Shown here: in pieces, positions 34,591 to 64,000 of the stretch
Layout: each line of letters opens with the position of its first letter
How positions within the stretch are numbered: the first letter of the stretch is position 1
NCBI RefSeq assembly: GCF_032854445.1
Contig: NC_088301.1
Span: 38,985,187-39,049,186 of the forward strand
Origin: Liolophura sinensis
Lineage: Eukaryota; Mollusca; Polyplacophora; Chitonida; Chitonidae
Direction: 5' to 3'
Length of the DNA: 64,000 nucleotides
Translations under genes and position numbers: made by a program
Notes under the pieces: model-generated
Told to the model about the DNA's origin: nothing
What the model saw: the letters and a program-made list of their open reading frames with translations, nothing else
The model's database searches: none

Positions 34591-36168
34591 CACTTTAGCT
34601 TTCTATAACTATTTAGTGATATAACTACTTAGTGACTTACTTATTTTCCTGAAGGAAAGCTATAAACAGGGAGTTTCAATGATGTTACATAGGAGCTGTT
34701 AGTTTAAGTTAAAAAATATGTGAACAAGCCTTTTGTACTCACTTTATAAGCGACCTAGGTCAAAACGAGGCCTTTCAATACAATATATTTCGTTGAAACA
34801 GTTTGATAAATTCAAAAGTATTGTCAGGTCAGAATGATGAAAGCAGATCCCACTTTGCATAGTGGGTTAATAAGATTTCTCTGAAACTGATGGTAGAGTT
34901 ATTCATTTGGTAAGGTCTGGTGCTAATACACTCGGATAGGATGGGGTGCGGGGGAGCTAGTTGCCGGACAGGAGCAAAAGTTGAATGTAAAGAATTAAAC
35001 TGCCACAAAAACGCGTATGTTCTAAGAAGCACAGTTTTAAACTAGATCAATAACGATATGTTTAAATTTTGTTCACAAGTTCACAAGAAGTACAGTTTTC
35101 AGTGTGTAAAAATAAATATAACAAAATATAAATATAATGGAAATTACATGGCCTACCTGTAAATTAGCATATATTTATGTCACTTTGCTAAAACTATGCC
35201 CTAACGAGTATCTTTTTTTTCTTCGCATACATTTTGTCATATTCAACAAATGGTCAATTTAATGAAAAGAATATTCTGATGTCACATGGGCTAAAATGGA
35301 TTAAATTATGTGTACCAATTTATTATTTACGATTCGAAAGGCAAACAGGTTGATAATTTTATGCTTTTTCTTCTTCTGTCCCTTTGGCCTGTCCTGTATC
35401 TTTCACATTCGTTGCTGGCGGCTATATCAGTTTACTTCCTCTGTTACTGTATTGAGACGAACGCCATAGATGGATTACCTGTTTGTGTTGACATTTTCCT
35501 GTGTGGTGGCCCATCGGATCCGTTGAGCATTACGTTTTCATAATGACTTTAAATTGTACAGCGTCGTGAGTTTATGTGGACCAATTCTGTTTACTGAATT
35601 TCATCCACCTTCCAATCACCCTTGGTCAAATTTTATCACATTATGCTCCATTAAAATGAGCCAGTTTTGAACGTTTCAGATATAACTTATGCGACTTAAT
35701 CCAAATATGGCAATATTTTAACGAAAGTTAAATTTTAGATTAGATTTTAGATTCCGGTTAGATTTTACCGGAAGGACAAAAAATCCATTGAAATTTGAAT
35801 AGCATTCCGAATATTTGTTTTGGTGAAAACTCAAACAAAGATGACCGTTTAATGTGTAATTTGACAGGCCTAGTTCAGTGGTGCATATCCCAAGTCTGCA
35901 AAGTACATAGTTTTCATTCCATTTCCGAAGAATTTTAATTTTACCTTGTAGAATGAAAGTTATAAATGGTAGAAAGATGGCTGTACCAAATTGTAGCCCC
36001 TGCTCAGGCCTTTCTGCTCTCCTTATGCAGAGGACCGTAGCCGTAAGTCTACTCAGCCTCTGAGAAAAGCCTGCACATCTCGCATACGGTGACATGAACA
36101 TAGCTATTTAACATAATTCTGGACGACCAATGGAAACGACTCTACTAACTTTTGTCGGGAAGCTGTAA

Positions 36169-36468
36169 ATGGTTAATGACAGTCGACATGTGCAGACACC
36201 TATAGCTCTATATATCATAACCATGCGATTCGATGGCCACGCCAAAAAAAAAAAATGGAAAGATTACGTGGGTTTCAAGGTTTACTGTAGAATTTGTTTA
36301 GCACATCAAGTATCCACGGTGAATAATCGTGTTGTGACAGCCCAAAGGCGTGATTTGACGAAGGAAAGTAAGACTTCTAAGGAATTCGTGGACGCTTTCC
36401 ACTTCGTCTTCCCTGACGTTGTTGTGGTAGGAGAGGGCTATGTCTGCATGCCATGTTCCGTGAGATAA
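36169..36468 (+). CDS. Hypothetical ORF with two CxxC pairs; possible first exon
   Basis: An open frame of 99 codons from an ATG at 36169. It has a lysine-rich segment (residues 26-31), then YCRICL (Cys40/Cys43) and YVCMPC (Cys93/Cys96). The C-x2-C, 49-residue, C-x2-C spacing would suit a zinc-binding domain. A GTGAGA just after CMPCS (36460) could be a splice donor, making this a first exon. A run of 12 A at 36244-36255 sits in the lysine stretch. A second ATG (36234, in another frame) also leads into the run, so the true start and frame there are uncertain. I cannot name the family. No downstream exon was identified. Confidence 0.35.
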   Translation: MVNDSRHVQTPIALYIITMRFDGHAKKKKWKDYVGFKVYCRICLAHQVSTVNNRVVTAQRRDLTKESKTSKEFVDAFHFVFPDVVVVGEGYVCMPCSVR

Positions 36469-36834
36469 ATAAATGAGAAAAGGCTATACGGAAAGAAGAA
36501 ACCTGCAAACGAGAGAGCGGGGATATTTTCTAAGATATTAAAGAGCGGTGGGAAACGAACAAACAGCACTTCTTCGGTCGACATCTTACTTTTGGCAGTT
36601 CTTGCTTGATGATGAATATTAAGGAACCCCCACTTCGACCAATGATAATTTGTAGCCTTCCACGAAGTCTCTTTTCTCGGACGGAACATTCATTGACTAA
36701 CATTGATTACATCACTGTCCACTTGTCTACGAATGTGATAGGTATTTCGACAGGCCGAAAACCGGTAGTTTATGACGGTCTTGTTTAGGGATACTTTCAG
36801 ATGTGTCGACAATTTTCTTTGCTACGTATTTATA

Positions 36835-36935
36835 AATAATAATCCCTGACTGAGTTAAATTGACAAGGAACGTTTCAGTCGGCAATGAGTGACCAACTTC
36901 TAGTTATCACAATATCGTCACAGCCTTAGATACTT
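36835..36935 (+). repeat. R1 dispersed repeat, 3' fragment
   Basis: ccctgactgagttaaattga, caaggaacgtttcagtcggc, gagtgaccaacttctagtta, tcacaatatcgtcacagcc. Diverged. Confidence 0.55.
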
Positions 36936-37384
36936 TCTGCACCTCGTTATCAGTAAACATGTTTGAAAAAACAGCAATACCAGGTAAACACATAAATCAT
37001 GACTGTAAGCTGCTTTGGTGTTTTTTTTAGTTTACATCGATTTAAAACTACCTGGAGTACAGATAATGTATAATGTCATATTTGGAGACTCCACTTATAG
37101 GTATCAAATATGACATTTCAATAAGTTTAGTGTTGATGTTGCGTGTATACTAGTAGTATAAACTTTTGAAAAATAAGATTAACCCAAATGAAAATTTCCG
37201 GTGTCGCCTATAATACATACATTGGAGGTACTCAGCATGTTAGTTTTAGAAAAACGTATGTCCTAGCTATCATTAAGGGTGGTTACTAATATAAGAAAAG
37301 CGTGTTCTCGTGATAATGTATTATTGTCCGCAGTTCGGCAATACCCGAGTTTTTCAAAGCTGCAGTACTTTTCTCCCGTATATA

Positions 37385-37430
37385 TTTCTATGTGATTGGT
37401 GTTTAACTCCGTACTCAAGATTATTTCGCT
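37385..37430 (-). mobile_element. SINE 3' scrap
   Basis: tgtgattggtgtttaactcc, gtactcaagattatttcgct is the reverse complement of the SINE 3' end. Confidence 0.6.
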
Positions 37431-38334
37431 GATATTATTATGTTATTTTTAGAGATGAGAACAATATGCCAGGAGTTGAATAATCCTCTTTAGTCGAATC
37501 CTTACCTGCTTCACTCACTATAACAGACAAGTCAGCCCATGTGATGCTGTTCAGCTACACACAGACTGAGGTAAAGCTGACAGACAGAATTATGCAGGAT
37601 GTACATTCAATCCAGCAATCTGGTATTTAGCCGTGTTAGTTTACGAGAGCCCCACCCTGTCTCGCGCATACTTGTGGGAACGCGCGAGACTTTGGAAATT
37701 TGGCTCCATGCACCATGATCAAGTTTAGTTTGAAAGTGAAGTTCTAATCTCCATTCTGTTTCATAAGTGGCGATAACGCTTATTCCTGGTGGTAGTTATC
37801 CAGTACACAAGGTACAGGAAGAGTTACTTGTGTACTTTTCACGTCAACAGCATTTTGCTCGTTTTTTTCTTCCCGATCCATTTCAAGTTTTCTCACAATG
37901 ACAACATCCCACCTTACCCGTATTTTATACGATAATCAGGCAGATTAACAGCTGGTCTTCTCTGGTAAAAACCTTTACTTGTTTTACGGACAGTTAGATT
38001 GACACATATATTGTCGTCATTTACGTGCTTTTGTTCCATCATTGGACCAACTTTGTCTCCCGTTCTTGCCTTTCCACTGAGATACCGTGGTTAACTGGAT
38101 TCCATATGTGCCATTTGTCTTATAACAATGAACGATTGTTCTCGATCAATTTTTGTCGGGTATTTGGAAGGGGAAAAAATATCCAATTCTGTGAAAAAAC
38201 AGAGAAAAATAATTTGCCTCAATACCTTTTTAAAGTGTTTACAGGCTAACAAGACCTACACAAGTTTTTATTATCCATCACAAATTATACGGATAAATAA
38301 GAAGTAGTAATACGCAAGTTAACATACGGATGGA

Positions 38335-38650
38335 TTTAAAATGCACAACTGTGACACATCTATGAGTTACAATGGCCACCTCTGCAAAGTTTCGTGCATT
38401 TCCTTTCAATAGGGACGGAGTTATCACGGTGACAAAAGACTAAGGGTTATCGGTATGCAAATTATACTGATTACTATGCAATTTTATGTATGGGCACACT
38501 TAAGATGGTCAAAAGGCACAATTATGAGTTACAATGTTCATTTCTGCATAATTTCATGAATTTTCCATCAATATAAAAATGAGAAGAGATGTTAACAGAC
38601 AGACAGGCGAGATGGATCCGACAATACTCATTTAGCCGTGAGGGGATAAA
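38335..38650 (+). repeat. Two diverged direct repeats
   Basis: The segment tatgagttacaatggccacc, tctgcaaagtttcgtgcatt (38362 on) recurs as tatgagttacaatgttcatt, tctgcataatttcatgaatt (38524 on). The second copy leads into gttaacagacagacaggcga. It is probably a remnant of a dispersed repeat. Confidence 0.6.
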
Positions 38651-40294
38651 GAGTAAAGAGCTCTGTCTGGATGGCCCGTATTTATCAGGTATACCCTTTA
38701 CGTATGAAATTCACTTGATGAAAATACAATTAGCAGCTCTATCTCCTAAATAACTGTTGTGGGTTCACAGAGTCTTGGTGAAAGGCTATAAACATTCATG
38801 CCAATAATATATTAACTGCATTATTATAGTATTACTAAGGACATGCATCCGATTTGAAATGAACCAATCTGATGTTTTGAACATCGTTTGGAAGAATTTC
38901 AACTACAATGCGTGGGAATGTTTTGGCGAGATATGCAAAAGTCTATATTTCTGAAACTCCAAAGAAGGCAGAATCCGCTTTCCTCTCAATAAATCGGTCA
39001 CCAGTTTTCCCCTACAACGTTAACCAGTGTCTTCGTTATAGCATTAGACCGGAATCTTAAAAAAAAAAAACACGAACCTGAAAATGCCAGTCCGATTTAG
39101 GCACGTATCACACCCACATGTCTACAACATCCACAATACAAGAAAAACCGAACTTCCGAATAAGCAAAAACCAACACAAGTTGGATATGTACATATTTAA
39201 TATTGACAACTTCCCAAATATGAAAATACAAAACGCAATGGCTGGGTAAACATCGCTAATAAAACTCTACGAAACAGTATTTCATTTAAACATAAGAATA
39301 GAAAGTGCTTACAAAGAAGAGAAAGAAAGAGTGCACAAACAGTTTCTTTCCGATTTTATACTACCACGAATATAAATAATAACCAACACCTTAACCATAA
39401 TCTAACTACGGCATAAGTTATCCTCACACTAAAACAATCATAGACTGTAATTCTTCTAAGAATTCTACAGAAATAATTGATGTCAAACTCAATGTACAGT
39501 CTCGGGCAACGAGTTATCTCCCTTGACAGTTCATGAGCTGAGCTAAAACTTGACAGATACGAAGAAAAAGAGAAACGATTAAGATAAAGAAACAAAACAT
39601 GATTTCACAACCTCATATTGCTTTGTTTCTTGTTTATGCAATATTGACAATTCAATAGTCATGAAGTGGGTTCGAATGTGAAACTGCATGGGTTTACGTA
39701 AAATTAGGTTTCAACAAGAATATTCACCACTGAATCCAACATTCTTTGTCAAGATACCACATGAATAATGTACGCTACTATTTTTTCCTTTGCGAACTGT
39801 TCATTTCTGGGTATCATAATCACATATATGATGTAGGTAGAGCGCTTTTCCTTTCACCGTAAAGTTTTACTGTAACTTTATTAAACACCTCTTCATACAA
39901 TTCTAATAAACAGACGACATATTTTTCCGATGTATCAGAACTTACAAAATGAGAAAGTTGTACACAGTTAATGCACTGTACATACAACCACATACACTTC
40001 TATACATATACATATGTATATTTACACAAATATTTTTAGAAAAAAATCTGCCGCGAGATTTACATTTACACTGTTAAGGACCTATTTGTTGATTTATGAG
40101 TGCTCATGCGCAGTTGTAAGTATATACCATCCTGTCCTCCTGATGTTAAGCAAACCTATGAGCTGGTGATAATGTGCATTAATCTACTGCTTTGGTCAGG
40201 TAACGTGTGTGTTTCTTCAACATTAATTACAACCATTAAACAGTTGGGATATCAAATTTAAGCAGGGTACAGTATCGATAATCGCATTAGAGTA

Positions 40295-40560
40295 TTTCTA
40301 GACTGATGAGGTCTAATAAAATTGCAGTTAACCTCACTGCATTTTGTTTTACCCAATTCTCCTTAAGCCATGGGGTTAGGGGGCGTGTAAATTGCTACTA
40401 TTTGTGAAATTTACATGGACAGTTAGAATAAAACTTTGACTGAGGTAAACTGAGAAGAGGCCGTATTTCACCGGATACATGCACGTGTGACCATTTGCCA
40501 GCTATCAGACTGTTGTCGCCGCTCTAGTTTTATTCTCTATGCTGTACCTATTTAAGTATA
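40295..40560 (+). repeat. R1 dispersed repeat, best full-length copy
   Basis: ctagactgatgaggtctaat, ttaacctcactgcattttgt, ccttaagccatggggttagg, gggcgtgtaaattgctacta, acatggacagttagaataaa, actttgactgaggtaaactg, gccgtatttcaccggataca, gtgaccatttgccagctatc, then ttattctctatgctgtacct. It lies between gene C and its neighbour B, downstream of gene C. Confidence 0.8.
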
Positions 40561-41009
40561 TCCATCTTCTTTAACTGGATCCAACTGGATTTAATTTATG
40601 GCGATGGCATATTCAAGCGCGAATTCTCATTACTACAGAAAACATCACCAATTTGTTGACAGAAGAGTGGACTTGCTGAAGGACGTTCTGCACAGGTAAT
40701 TATAACATCAATATCTGTTTGCCAAGTAAGTGGAACAGGAAGTCACACCTCCTGATGTGGAATCGTGTCTCCTGTAACTCGTAAAACTCCTTCCTGCCTG
40801 TAACAAAGTCCGATCAAAGCTATATGGTCTTCTATTCTTCCCTGTATAGTGGCTCACTTTTTCCCTTGTACATGTGCCCATAAAACACTTGTGTGCCTTA
40901 TATACAAGTACTGCAGCAGGAAACGATTCGCTCTTGTTGCGGTTAGGAATTCTTTAACTCGTCGGAGTCTGCCATTGGGAATAACGTGAAACTGGTCCCA
41001 ACATTAGAT

Positions 41010-41015
41010 TTTATT
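41010..41015 (-). terminator. Possible polyadenylation signal of gene C
   Basis: TTTATT on the plus strand (AATAAA on the gene strand), about 220 bp past the gene C stop. Confidence 0.3.
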
Positions 41016-41234
41016 TACTTCATAGAAATTTTACGTTGACGTCTGTAAGTGTACCAACCTGCCGAGAATTATACAGCCGCTAAATACAGGCCTGACTCTT
41101 TTAATGTTAAACTACCCTGATTCCTATAATGAATAAACTGACGACGTGAAATAAATAATAAGTATTCCATGGAATAAACTTGTAAAAATCATATATACAT
41201 CTGCATATATACCCCAATCGCTCTATTTTATAAT

Positions 41235-57558
<16,324 letters not shown>

Positions 57559-60099
57559 TGTCGCGCACCTTTCCTGAAGCGACACCTTCCAGAAACCAAA
57601 TATAACTATGTGAGATGAGCAATGTACTGTCTTCCTATCTTCCACGATCGGGCCTCTCGCCTGTATTGTCTGTAGCTGAGCATAGTGAATCTATAAGTCT
57701 TGTCTTGACTGATGAAACAAGGCAGATATTACGTCAAATTTCCTCTGCTCCAATACCTATCGAACCGCGTGCTGTGTAAGCATCACATTAAAGGCCCGAT
57801 GTTTCCCGCGAGCAGTCCGCCAACAGTAATATTCATGGCGCCTCTGTTCGGCACAAATTAAAACACTGGCTTGTAGCTGAGACAAATTTCTGAAATATTG
57901 TCACAGACAAATATTATGGACGTCGGCACTCTCTTTTTTGCCGCATCCCATCATGCCTGCACACCAGTCACCATGACGATTACCAAGCGCTATTTATCAA
58001 GAAGCTTGCCCGTAGTGGCCTCCAGACGGGAGTTTGCCTAGCAGAAAATGCAGAGGGCTTCGGCGTCACAAGGCGCAAGGAACTCAAAGTCAAGTGACCG
58101 AAATACCTCCGTGTCTTCGGCTCCTTGGCCTGATGTAATCATCCGCATTGGTTATGTGTTAAGGCCTTACGCAGTTCACTCAGCGGGAATAGTTATAAGA
58201 GGTAGTCTGGTTTGACGATTACCCTATCATCATGGTTCAACTGGCCAGCGCCCAATATAACTTACGAGCTGGCACATGTGTGTTTCACGGCTTACTTGAA
58301 TGATAGTTCTAGCCGCTTCCTAGATCCAACACACTGCTTACGTTGCAGACATCCCGTTTTGCGCCGCACACAACGCACATCTGTCTGCATAAACACAAGA
58401 GATTGAGGTTGAGTAAACGATACTCATTGGTTTGCCGACGGTATCATAAAGATTTCCTCCTGTCCAACTCTATCGCTGCTGTTACCGGTACCTTGATGAA
58501 CCGTACGCACACAGCTCGCGGGGGCGCTAGGTAAAATAATTACTAGATCCAAGTAAATCGTTTTCTTTCAACATCTTTTTTTCTGATCGATTTCGCGACC
58601 GCAGGCTGTTGATGGTGCTGTTGCCATGTACCATAATCAATTTAATCAGCTACTCTCGTGAAACAGTAATACTAAATCTGTCACATCGTGTACTAAAATA
58701 GACCATCATTGATTTTCCACGTCCAGCACGTAGTTCTGAGACCGAAGAAAAAGTTTGACATGTGGAAAAGACCAGATTGTATCATTTTTCACCGAGTGTT
58801 TGCAAAAGTTTTTTTCATTTCAAACCTCTCACTTCAGATCCGTCTTGTTCGTTCAACGTCATTTCAAATACTTTTCTTCCTGATAAAGCCATTTATGGTC
58901 AGCAATTGTTATATAGTGTTGCTCGAGAGATTTCCTTTCCGAGCATAAAACACATGCTTAAACGCCAACTAATCGCCAAATCACTTTGTATTCTCTCTGG
59001 ACAAATACATGTCATCAAACGACTACCCGGCTTGTTTACTAGATGATATATATATGTTATTACTGATTACGTGTAGGGCTCTAGAACTTGTGTGGATGAC
59101 GTAGTTTTGCCATACGTGTATATTGGTACCAATTCATTTTGTTGTGGTCAACACATATCACAGGCAGACATTTTGTTTATTGTTCAAGTAAACGCGGTAA
59201 ATGCTGAAAAAAACTATGTGTATGTATATTAGAAAGAAAAATATGTATCTTCAAAGAAAGTGTTAGTGATTTTATACAATCTATATAGAAACCATGCCAC
59301 CCTTATTTTGAGTGTTTCATAATCATGGAATTTATTCTACATTGGTAGTTCAATTTGCCAAAGAGGCTTTTTTTTTGTTTTACTGTAGCTGTCAGCATGT
59401 ATTTGCCAAAGTTCCTTCCTGTTGATCTCCGCCAAAGACCTTCCTGTTCGGATCAGAGAAAGGTCAGCTGCGGAAGCAAGCGGCGGATTAGATCCATACT
59501 GCTCTCGTGGACAACTCATAATGATAGACTCTCTCTACACAGGACACCTTGGACATAATGACTGCTAGAGCACAAGGTAAAAGGCATGGTCACTGCTTTG
59601 CAAAACAATGCTAGCTTAAGCAAACTGAAATTACCATGTCGATGCATGTTTCGTAGGTAAATGTCAAAGACGCAGTCATTTTCCTAGCAGACAGATGTAA
59701 TTGATGAAGTGTATTGCATTTCCACAATGGACGTATTATTATAAAATGTTAAAAGTTCAAGCTATCAATAAATTGATGAAAGATTTCTTTTCTAAACAGA
59801 TGTTGAATAGGCCATGTGTATAGTATGGACATTGGTTGTGGACATTGGCGATCATGTGATCATGTTTACAAGGTTGTATCATTTAAAACTAAAAGCCGAT
59901 ACACACAAACGCCTGAATAACAGTCAAAACATCACAAAAATATGATTTTCTGGGTGCAGTCATGTTTGATTTTTCTTATCTGTTGTATCTAATGCAGCCT
60001 TTGATGCCAGATTTCTATTATAATTGGTTTTCTAGGGAGGAAAATTTTAACATTTTCAGACGGTCAAGTAGAAACAAAGTTATTTTAATTACCTAATTC

Positions 60100-60190
60100 C
60101 ACTCAAGATTTGATGCTGTAACTGTCACACTGTCACGCTGGAGTTGGTGCTTTGGCTTTACTCTTTGTGTTGTACGGAAACTGATAGAGG
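60100..60190 (+). repeat. Weak R1 fragment
   Basis: gtaactgtcacactgtcacg, ctggagttggtgctttggct, ttactctttgtgttgtacgg resembles the R1 3' end (ctatcacactgtcgtcgctg, then ttactctctatgctgtac). Confidence 0.4.
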
Positions 60191-63100
60191 ACCTTTCCCT
60201 ACCCCGACCTACGTGAGGAAGCGATCTTGCTGCCTCGATCTTTGTAAAAATGAGTCAGTGCGGTAGCAAAAAGTCTTCTGTCGGCACCCATAATCCTGTA
60301 ATCTTTTATAGTCGCCTCGTCATGTTCACTCTACATATTTTCCCAGCATTCTTGTTACTGGTTTTAACCACTGGATTTAAGCTTTGTATTCATGTATTAT
60401 GTCATTATGTTCCATCGGCTAACTCATAAATATGGAGGTTTACGACAATGTACTGGCGGTTAAATCAGTTTGGAGTTGGTTTGTCCGGATGACTTTTTAT
60501 GAGAAGAGCTGCAACGCCTTGCGACCTTTTCTTACCTGCATTACCTTCTTTTCTGTAAATCTGCATTAAGGATTTACAAAACCATTACAGACCAATGATT
60601 GTGTCGCCAGACACTGAATAGAAACTATGTCACTTGGGTGAAATAGTCAAATCACATATCTGATATCCAGATCCAAGACATAAAACCCCGAGTAAAGCCT
60701 CCTGGATGTCGTCATTTTACACAGTGTTATTGTAACATGAACCAATATATCAGTGATCATGCGACCAAAGGGATGTATCTCACGTTTGTGAAGTTAACAC
60801 GATATGAAATTACAAAACGGTTTCGATTTTCAGTCTTCGATTTAATATTTTCTTGGATGATCTGCAACAGAGAAGTATCCTTTTCCATTTGTAGGCTTCT
60901 TGAATTGGCTGTGATAGATAACACGAGGTTACAATCGGGCTGAAGTGGATGAACAATGTTTTTTTATTAGGGTTTATTTGATCGATATACAACGAAGGTC
61001 TTTCTGTAGGATGGCTTTGGACTAGCGATATCGTCCTCTAGGTGTAAATATAGTATTACTTAGAAAAAGCTAGTATTGATCAGTTTTATAAATAAATCTC
61101 CTTAACAGCTAATTATATTGTTAGCATTCCTAAATTTAAGCCTAAATATACCTTGAATAAAAAATGAACAGAATAAATTAGTTATCAACTGGGTTTACAT
61201 AGCTTAAGTTCAACTTTATGTCAGAGAAGCCTTTTCAGACGAAAAATCAAATAACATCATGGAATAATTCGATCTCTGGTTCATCTGGTTTCTCCTGACA
61301 TTAATTGCTATGAATATAACAAGGACAAATGCTTAATACATTGCATTAACATATTTCTTTGACGTTAAGTGATTTTCAAACTTAACTTCGCAACGGGAGC
61401 GTCAGATGTAAACGTCTCTTGCGTTAGGCAACTTCCAGACGACAGCTTGATGAAACTACAGGACTGTCCTTGAAGGCTCTTTGTTAAAGTTCAAAGAAAA
61501 CAAAAATTGTTTGGACACCTCCCGATGATAAGTTTTACCATACAGATTCGATTCCTGTATTTGAGTAAACTTACAATTTGCCTATGTATCAAATTATCAC
61601 TCCGGACATTCTGACACCACAGGTCAGTTAGTCTATGAACCACAATGATTTGTTCATGAAACCCTTTTTGAAATAAAAAAAATCCATGTACCGTATTTTT
61701 AAGTGTGTAGATTTGTGTTGTGCCGGTAATCGATTTTGCGATTCAAATGAGTCTTAGGTTTTACATTGAGAACAGCTCTATTATGAAGAGATGCAGACGG
61801 AGTGTTCCGAATGCTCTGCTTCATAACTCTAATTCCGCTTAAACAGAGGGTAAGGGTCCTATCTTTATCGTGTTTTATAGGACTACTACGTTAGCTATAA
61901 AAAAGGGTTGCAATCAACACGCAACTGAGACACACATTTTGATTACCGACTTGAATTAGCATTCTGTCCAATTTGGATACTACTTAAATTTATTCCCCAA
62001 GAAAATCCCTTGCGTCTTTCTTCCATAAATGAAAACCGCTGAGTGATTATGGTCTCATGAATCCTTCTTGACTTCTTTGCTTTGTACAGTTTCTTTGTTT
62101 TATGGAGGTTTGTTTTGCTCATGTTAATGACCCTGAACGGCTGGTATACTCCTAGATTCAGAACTGATCTTTGCACAACCACATATTCGTCTTTGAACAG
62201 TGCATACCTTAAGCCTCACAAACCACTGCCTTCACCGATAACCATTAAAGAACATGTCAAACAACAGAAAATTTCAACAGAAATGTATGTTTTGCCGATA
62301 GCGTAATTGCCATTTCATGCAACGAGTTAATTTGGCAGCCTCAACTTCCAAGTCATGATATGCGTCCAGGTCTTCTGTAGACTAAGCGCATATCCAAATC
62401 TATTTCTGGAATTATGGAAAGTCAGGAATATTATAGATTCCCATGAACAGCATAAAATTGGTGGATAGTTCGGTGGGTAGGGGGAGGGGACTAGTATTTT
62501 CAGTGTTTTATGAAAATGGCACCGCGCTGTTGAACACCAGCTTGACTGTGTTAAATCAGTGGTAATAATTTCCAGGCGCCTTTCCAGGTGTCAATGTGAT
62601 AAACATTAGAGCAGTCAGGTAGACTGGCCCTTAGCAGTATAACAACTTCGTTCAACACGACCGGCATGCTGCCAGCTGACTCTCACATATGGTAGTGCTT
62701 ATTATCCACAGGGAAGATTTATCACAGGGCTGCAGTGTGCGGAACAACCAATTACCTATCCGCAAAAATTGTGAGGTTTATTACGCTACGCTTACTTGAT
62801 CTGACGTCAAACTGAGCACCCATGCCACCGCAAGATAAGCGAAAGGCTGTTCCTATTATTTAAAATGTGGAACTTATTCATAAAGCAGTAGGACATCTAA
62901 TGCCTGCAAGTTTATACGTCTCACGTTTAACGGTAAAATCGCCATCTCCTAAGCCACATGCAGGAAAAAGAAAATGGGCAGTTCCAACCGGTTAATACGC
63001 TTGATTTTCAATCACTGTAGCGGGCGAGGAGTGGGTTGAAAACCAGTCATTTGCACAATCTATCGTTCGGCGGAAACCAGATGTCTTCATCACAGAGCAA

Positions 63101-63339
63101 CTGAGATACATATATTATTATTGACAACATATATAGTCGCATTTAATTAATGATTTCACTCCTTTGCATAGAATACAACATCCGCCTTTCCAGCATCAAA
63201 GAAAACTGCTGACTGCTTCTCTTTCTTACTTTCTTAATTCTTTGATACTTTGTGTTAAACGTCGTTTTGTGAATTTGCCTGGCGATTCATTGACCAGGAA
63301 CGGTCAATTAATTATAATGGTAATTAATTCTTGCTCAAC

Positions 63340-63410
63340 GCTGTATACTTAAGAATTTATCACTTATACCATGACGACCAGTGGAAGCAGGGGAATCTAG
63401 AAATTTCGTT
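63340..63410 (-). mobile_element. SINE 3' scrap
   Basis: caacgctgtatacttaagaa, tttatcacttataccatgac, gaccagtgg is a diverged reverse complement of the SINE 3' end. Confidence 0.5.
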
Positions 63411-64000
63411 GTCCGAGAGAAAGATTGAATCCGCTTCTCTTATTAATTAAATTAGTTAAAAACCAGGCACCTTAAACACTTGGCCACGATGGCCAAGTTT
63501 TGTGTAAGGATTTTGTAAGAGTAATAGGCTGTTTGTGTACACATGATAAGAGGCCAGGGTCATGGCTACAGTCAGCTTGCAATGGCTTATGATACTTTAC
63601 CATTATATTTAATACTGAACGTAATAGTCCTTTTTTTGTTTGCTATTGGGCAAGAATATTATCAGTATGATTAAGAAAGAGATGACTTGTGGCTATAGCC
63701 ATACTTTTACAAGAAAACCGAACATGCCCTTCCGTTTTTATGGCAAATCCTAAATGAAACGTTATACGTTGATTTTGAAAATTTATCTGTTATTTAAAGT
63801 CTGTGTCATCTTGCTGTCGAGTTCCAGAGCTGATATTTATAACGTTGCCTCACTGGAACGGCATCCATAAGACTTCAGCCATAACGCTCTACGCTGCCAC
63901 TGCGTACTGACTTCACCCGTTCTTGAGAACTCTTGACTACGTGTGTTACTGTGGATGCCGATTTTATCTTATATAAAAGTCTACAACACAGAGAGTAAAA

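Larger units (their letters stand above)
28491..41009. other. Intergenic region between gene B 5' end and gene C 3' end
   Basis: It holds repeats (AT microsatellite, five R1 copies, the 20-bp array, a SINE scrap) and one ORF of possible interest at 36169-36468. Upstream of gene B (28491-29200) the sequence is less AT-rich and probably contains the promoter and 5' UTR, but I can name no element. No esterase exon was found here. Confidence 0.6.
57559..64000. other. Region upstream of gene C: no gene recognised
   Basis: The first kilobase is less AT-rich than the rest and probably holds the gene C promoter, with no specific element seen. Beyond it I find a weak R1 fragment (60100-60190), a short 26-28 bp direct repeat near 59397-59455, a SINE scrap (63340-63410) and otherwise AT-rich sequence. 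No 3' exon of a further esterase gene is visible. Confidence 0.55.

Noticed and set aside
35718-36101. 127-codon minus-strand ORF divergent from the CxxC ORF
   Set aside because: It has an ATG but no recognisable motif, biased low-complexity 3' half and no splice or homology support.

Overview
This is intron-rich, AT-rich animal DNA. Coding blocks are short, are bounded by GT/AG splice sites, and lie among dispersed repeats, AT microsatellites and tRNA-derived SINEs. The SINE 3' end (cgtcgtataagtgaaatatt, then an AAAT-type tail) and the retroelement fragment with a GIPMGTNCAP-like motif resemble repeats I associate with molluscs and other lophotrochozoans. A mollusc, perhaps a bivalve, is my best guess but is not proven. 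Coordinates of spliced genes come from manual reading of splice sites, frame and phase.

The main content is a head-to-tail array of three paralogous genes on the minus strand. All belong to the carboxylesterase/cholinesterase/neuroligin (alpha/beta-hydrolase, COesterase) family. Gene A has only its first exon here (2680-2901) and the rest lies off the left edge. Gene B (28490 to 10982) and gene C (57558 to 41235) each resolve into 11 coding exons. Their introns fall at matching positions and phases (0,0,1,1,0,1,1,0,1,2). Each predicts a secreted-type ectodomain with signal peptide, an HGG oxyanion-hole motif, a catalytic Ser in G-H-S-x-G, a Glu in G-x-T-K-D-E, and a His in V-P-H-G. An FWN..P.L motif, one C-terminal transmembrane helix and a short cytoplasmic tail follow. 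The predicted lengths are about 618 aa (B) and 602 aa (C). They look like membrane-anchored serine hydrolases or neuroligin-like adhesion proteins rather than true acetylcholinesterases.

Layout: 285-1030, tandem remnants of a retroelement reverse transcriptase; 2680-2901, gene A exon 1; 2.9-10.9 kb, intergenic DNA with SINEs and two other repeat families; 10.98-28.5 kb, gene B, with a TTAA-flanked MITE in intron 8; 28.5-41.2 kb, intergenic DNA with an AT microsatellite, about 1.9 kb of a 20-bp tandem repeat (32640-34590) and a possible zinc-binding ORF (36169-36468, plus strand); 41.2-57.6 kb, gene C, with a nearly intact SINE in intron 8; 57.6-64 kb, no recognisable gene.

Two dispersed repeat families stand out as possibly undescribed. 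One, called R1 here, is about 250 bp with some eleven copies, all in the plus orientation. The other, R2, is about 200 bp with three copies, also all plus. The 20-bp array is notable for running through many units with substitutions but no length changes.
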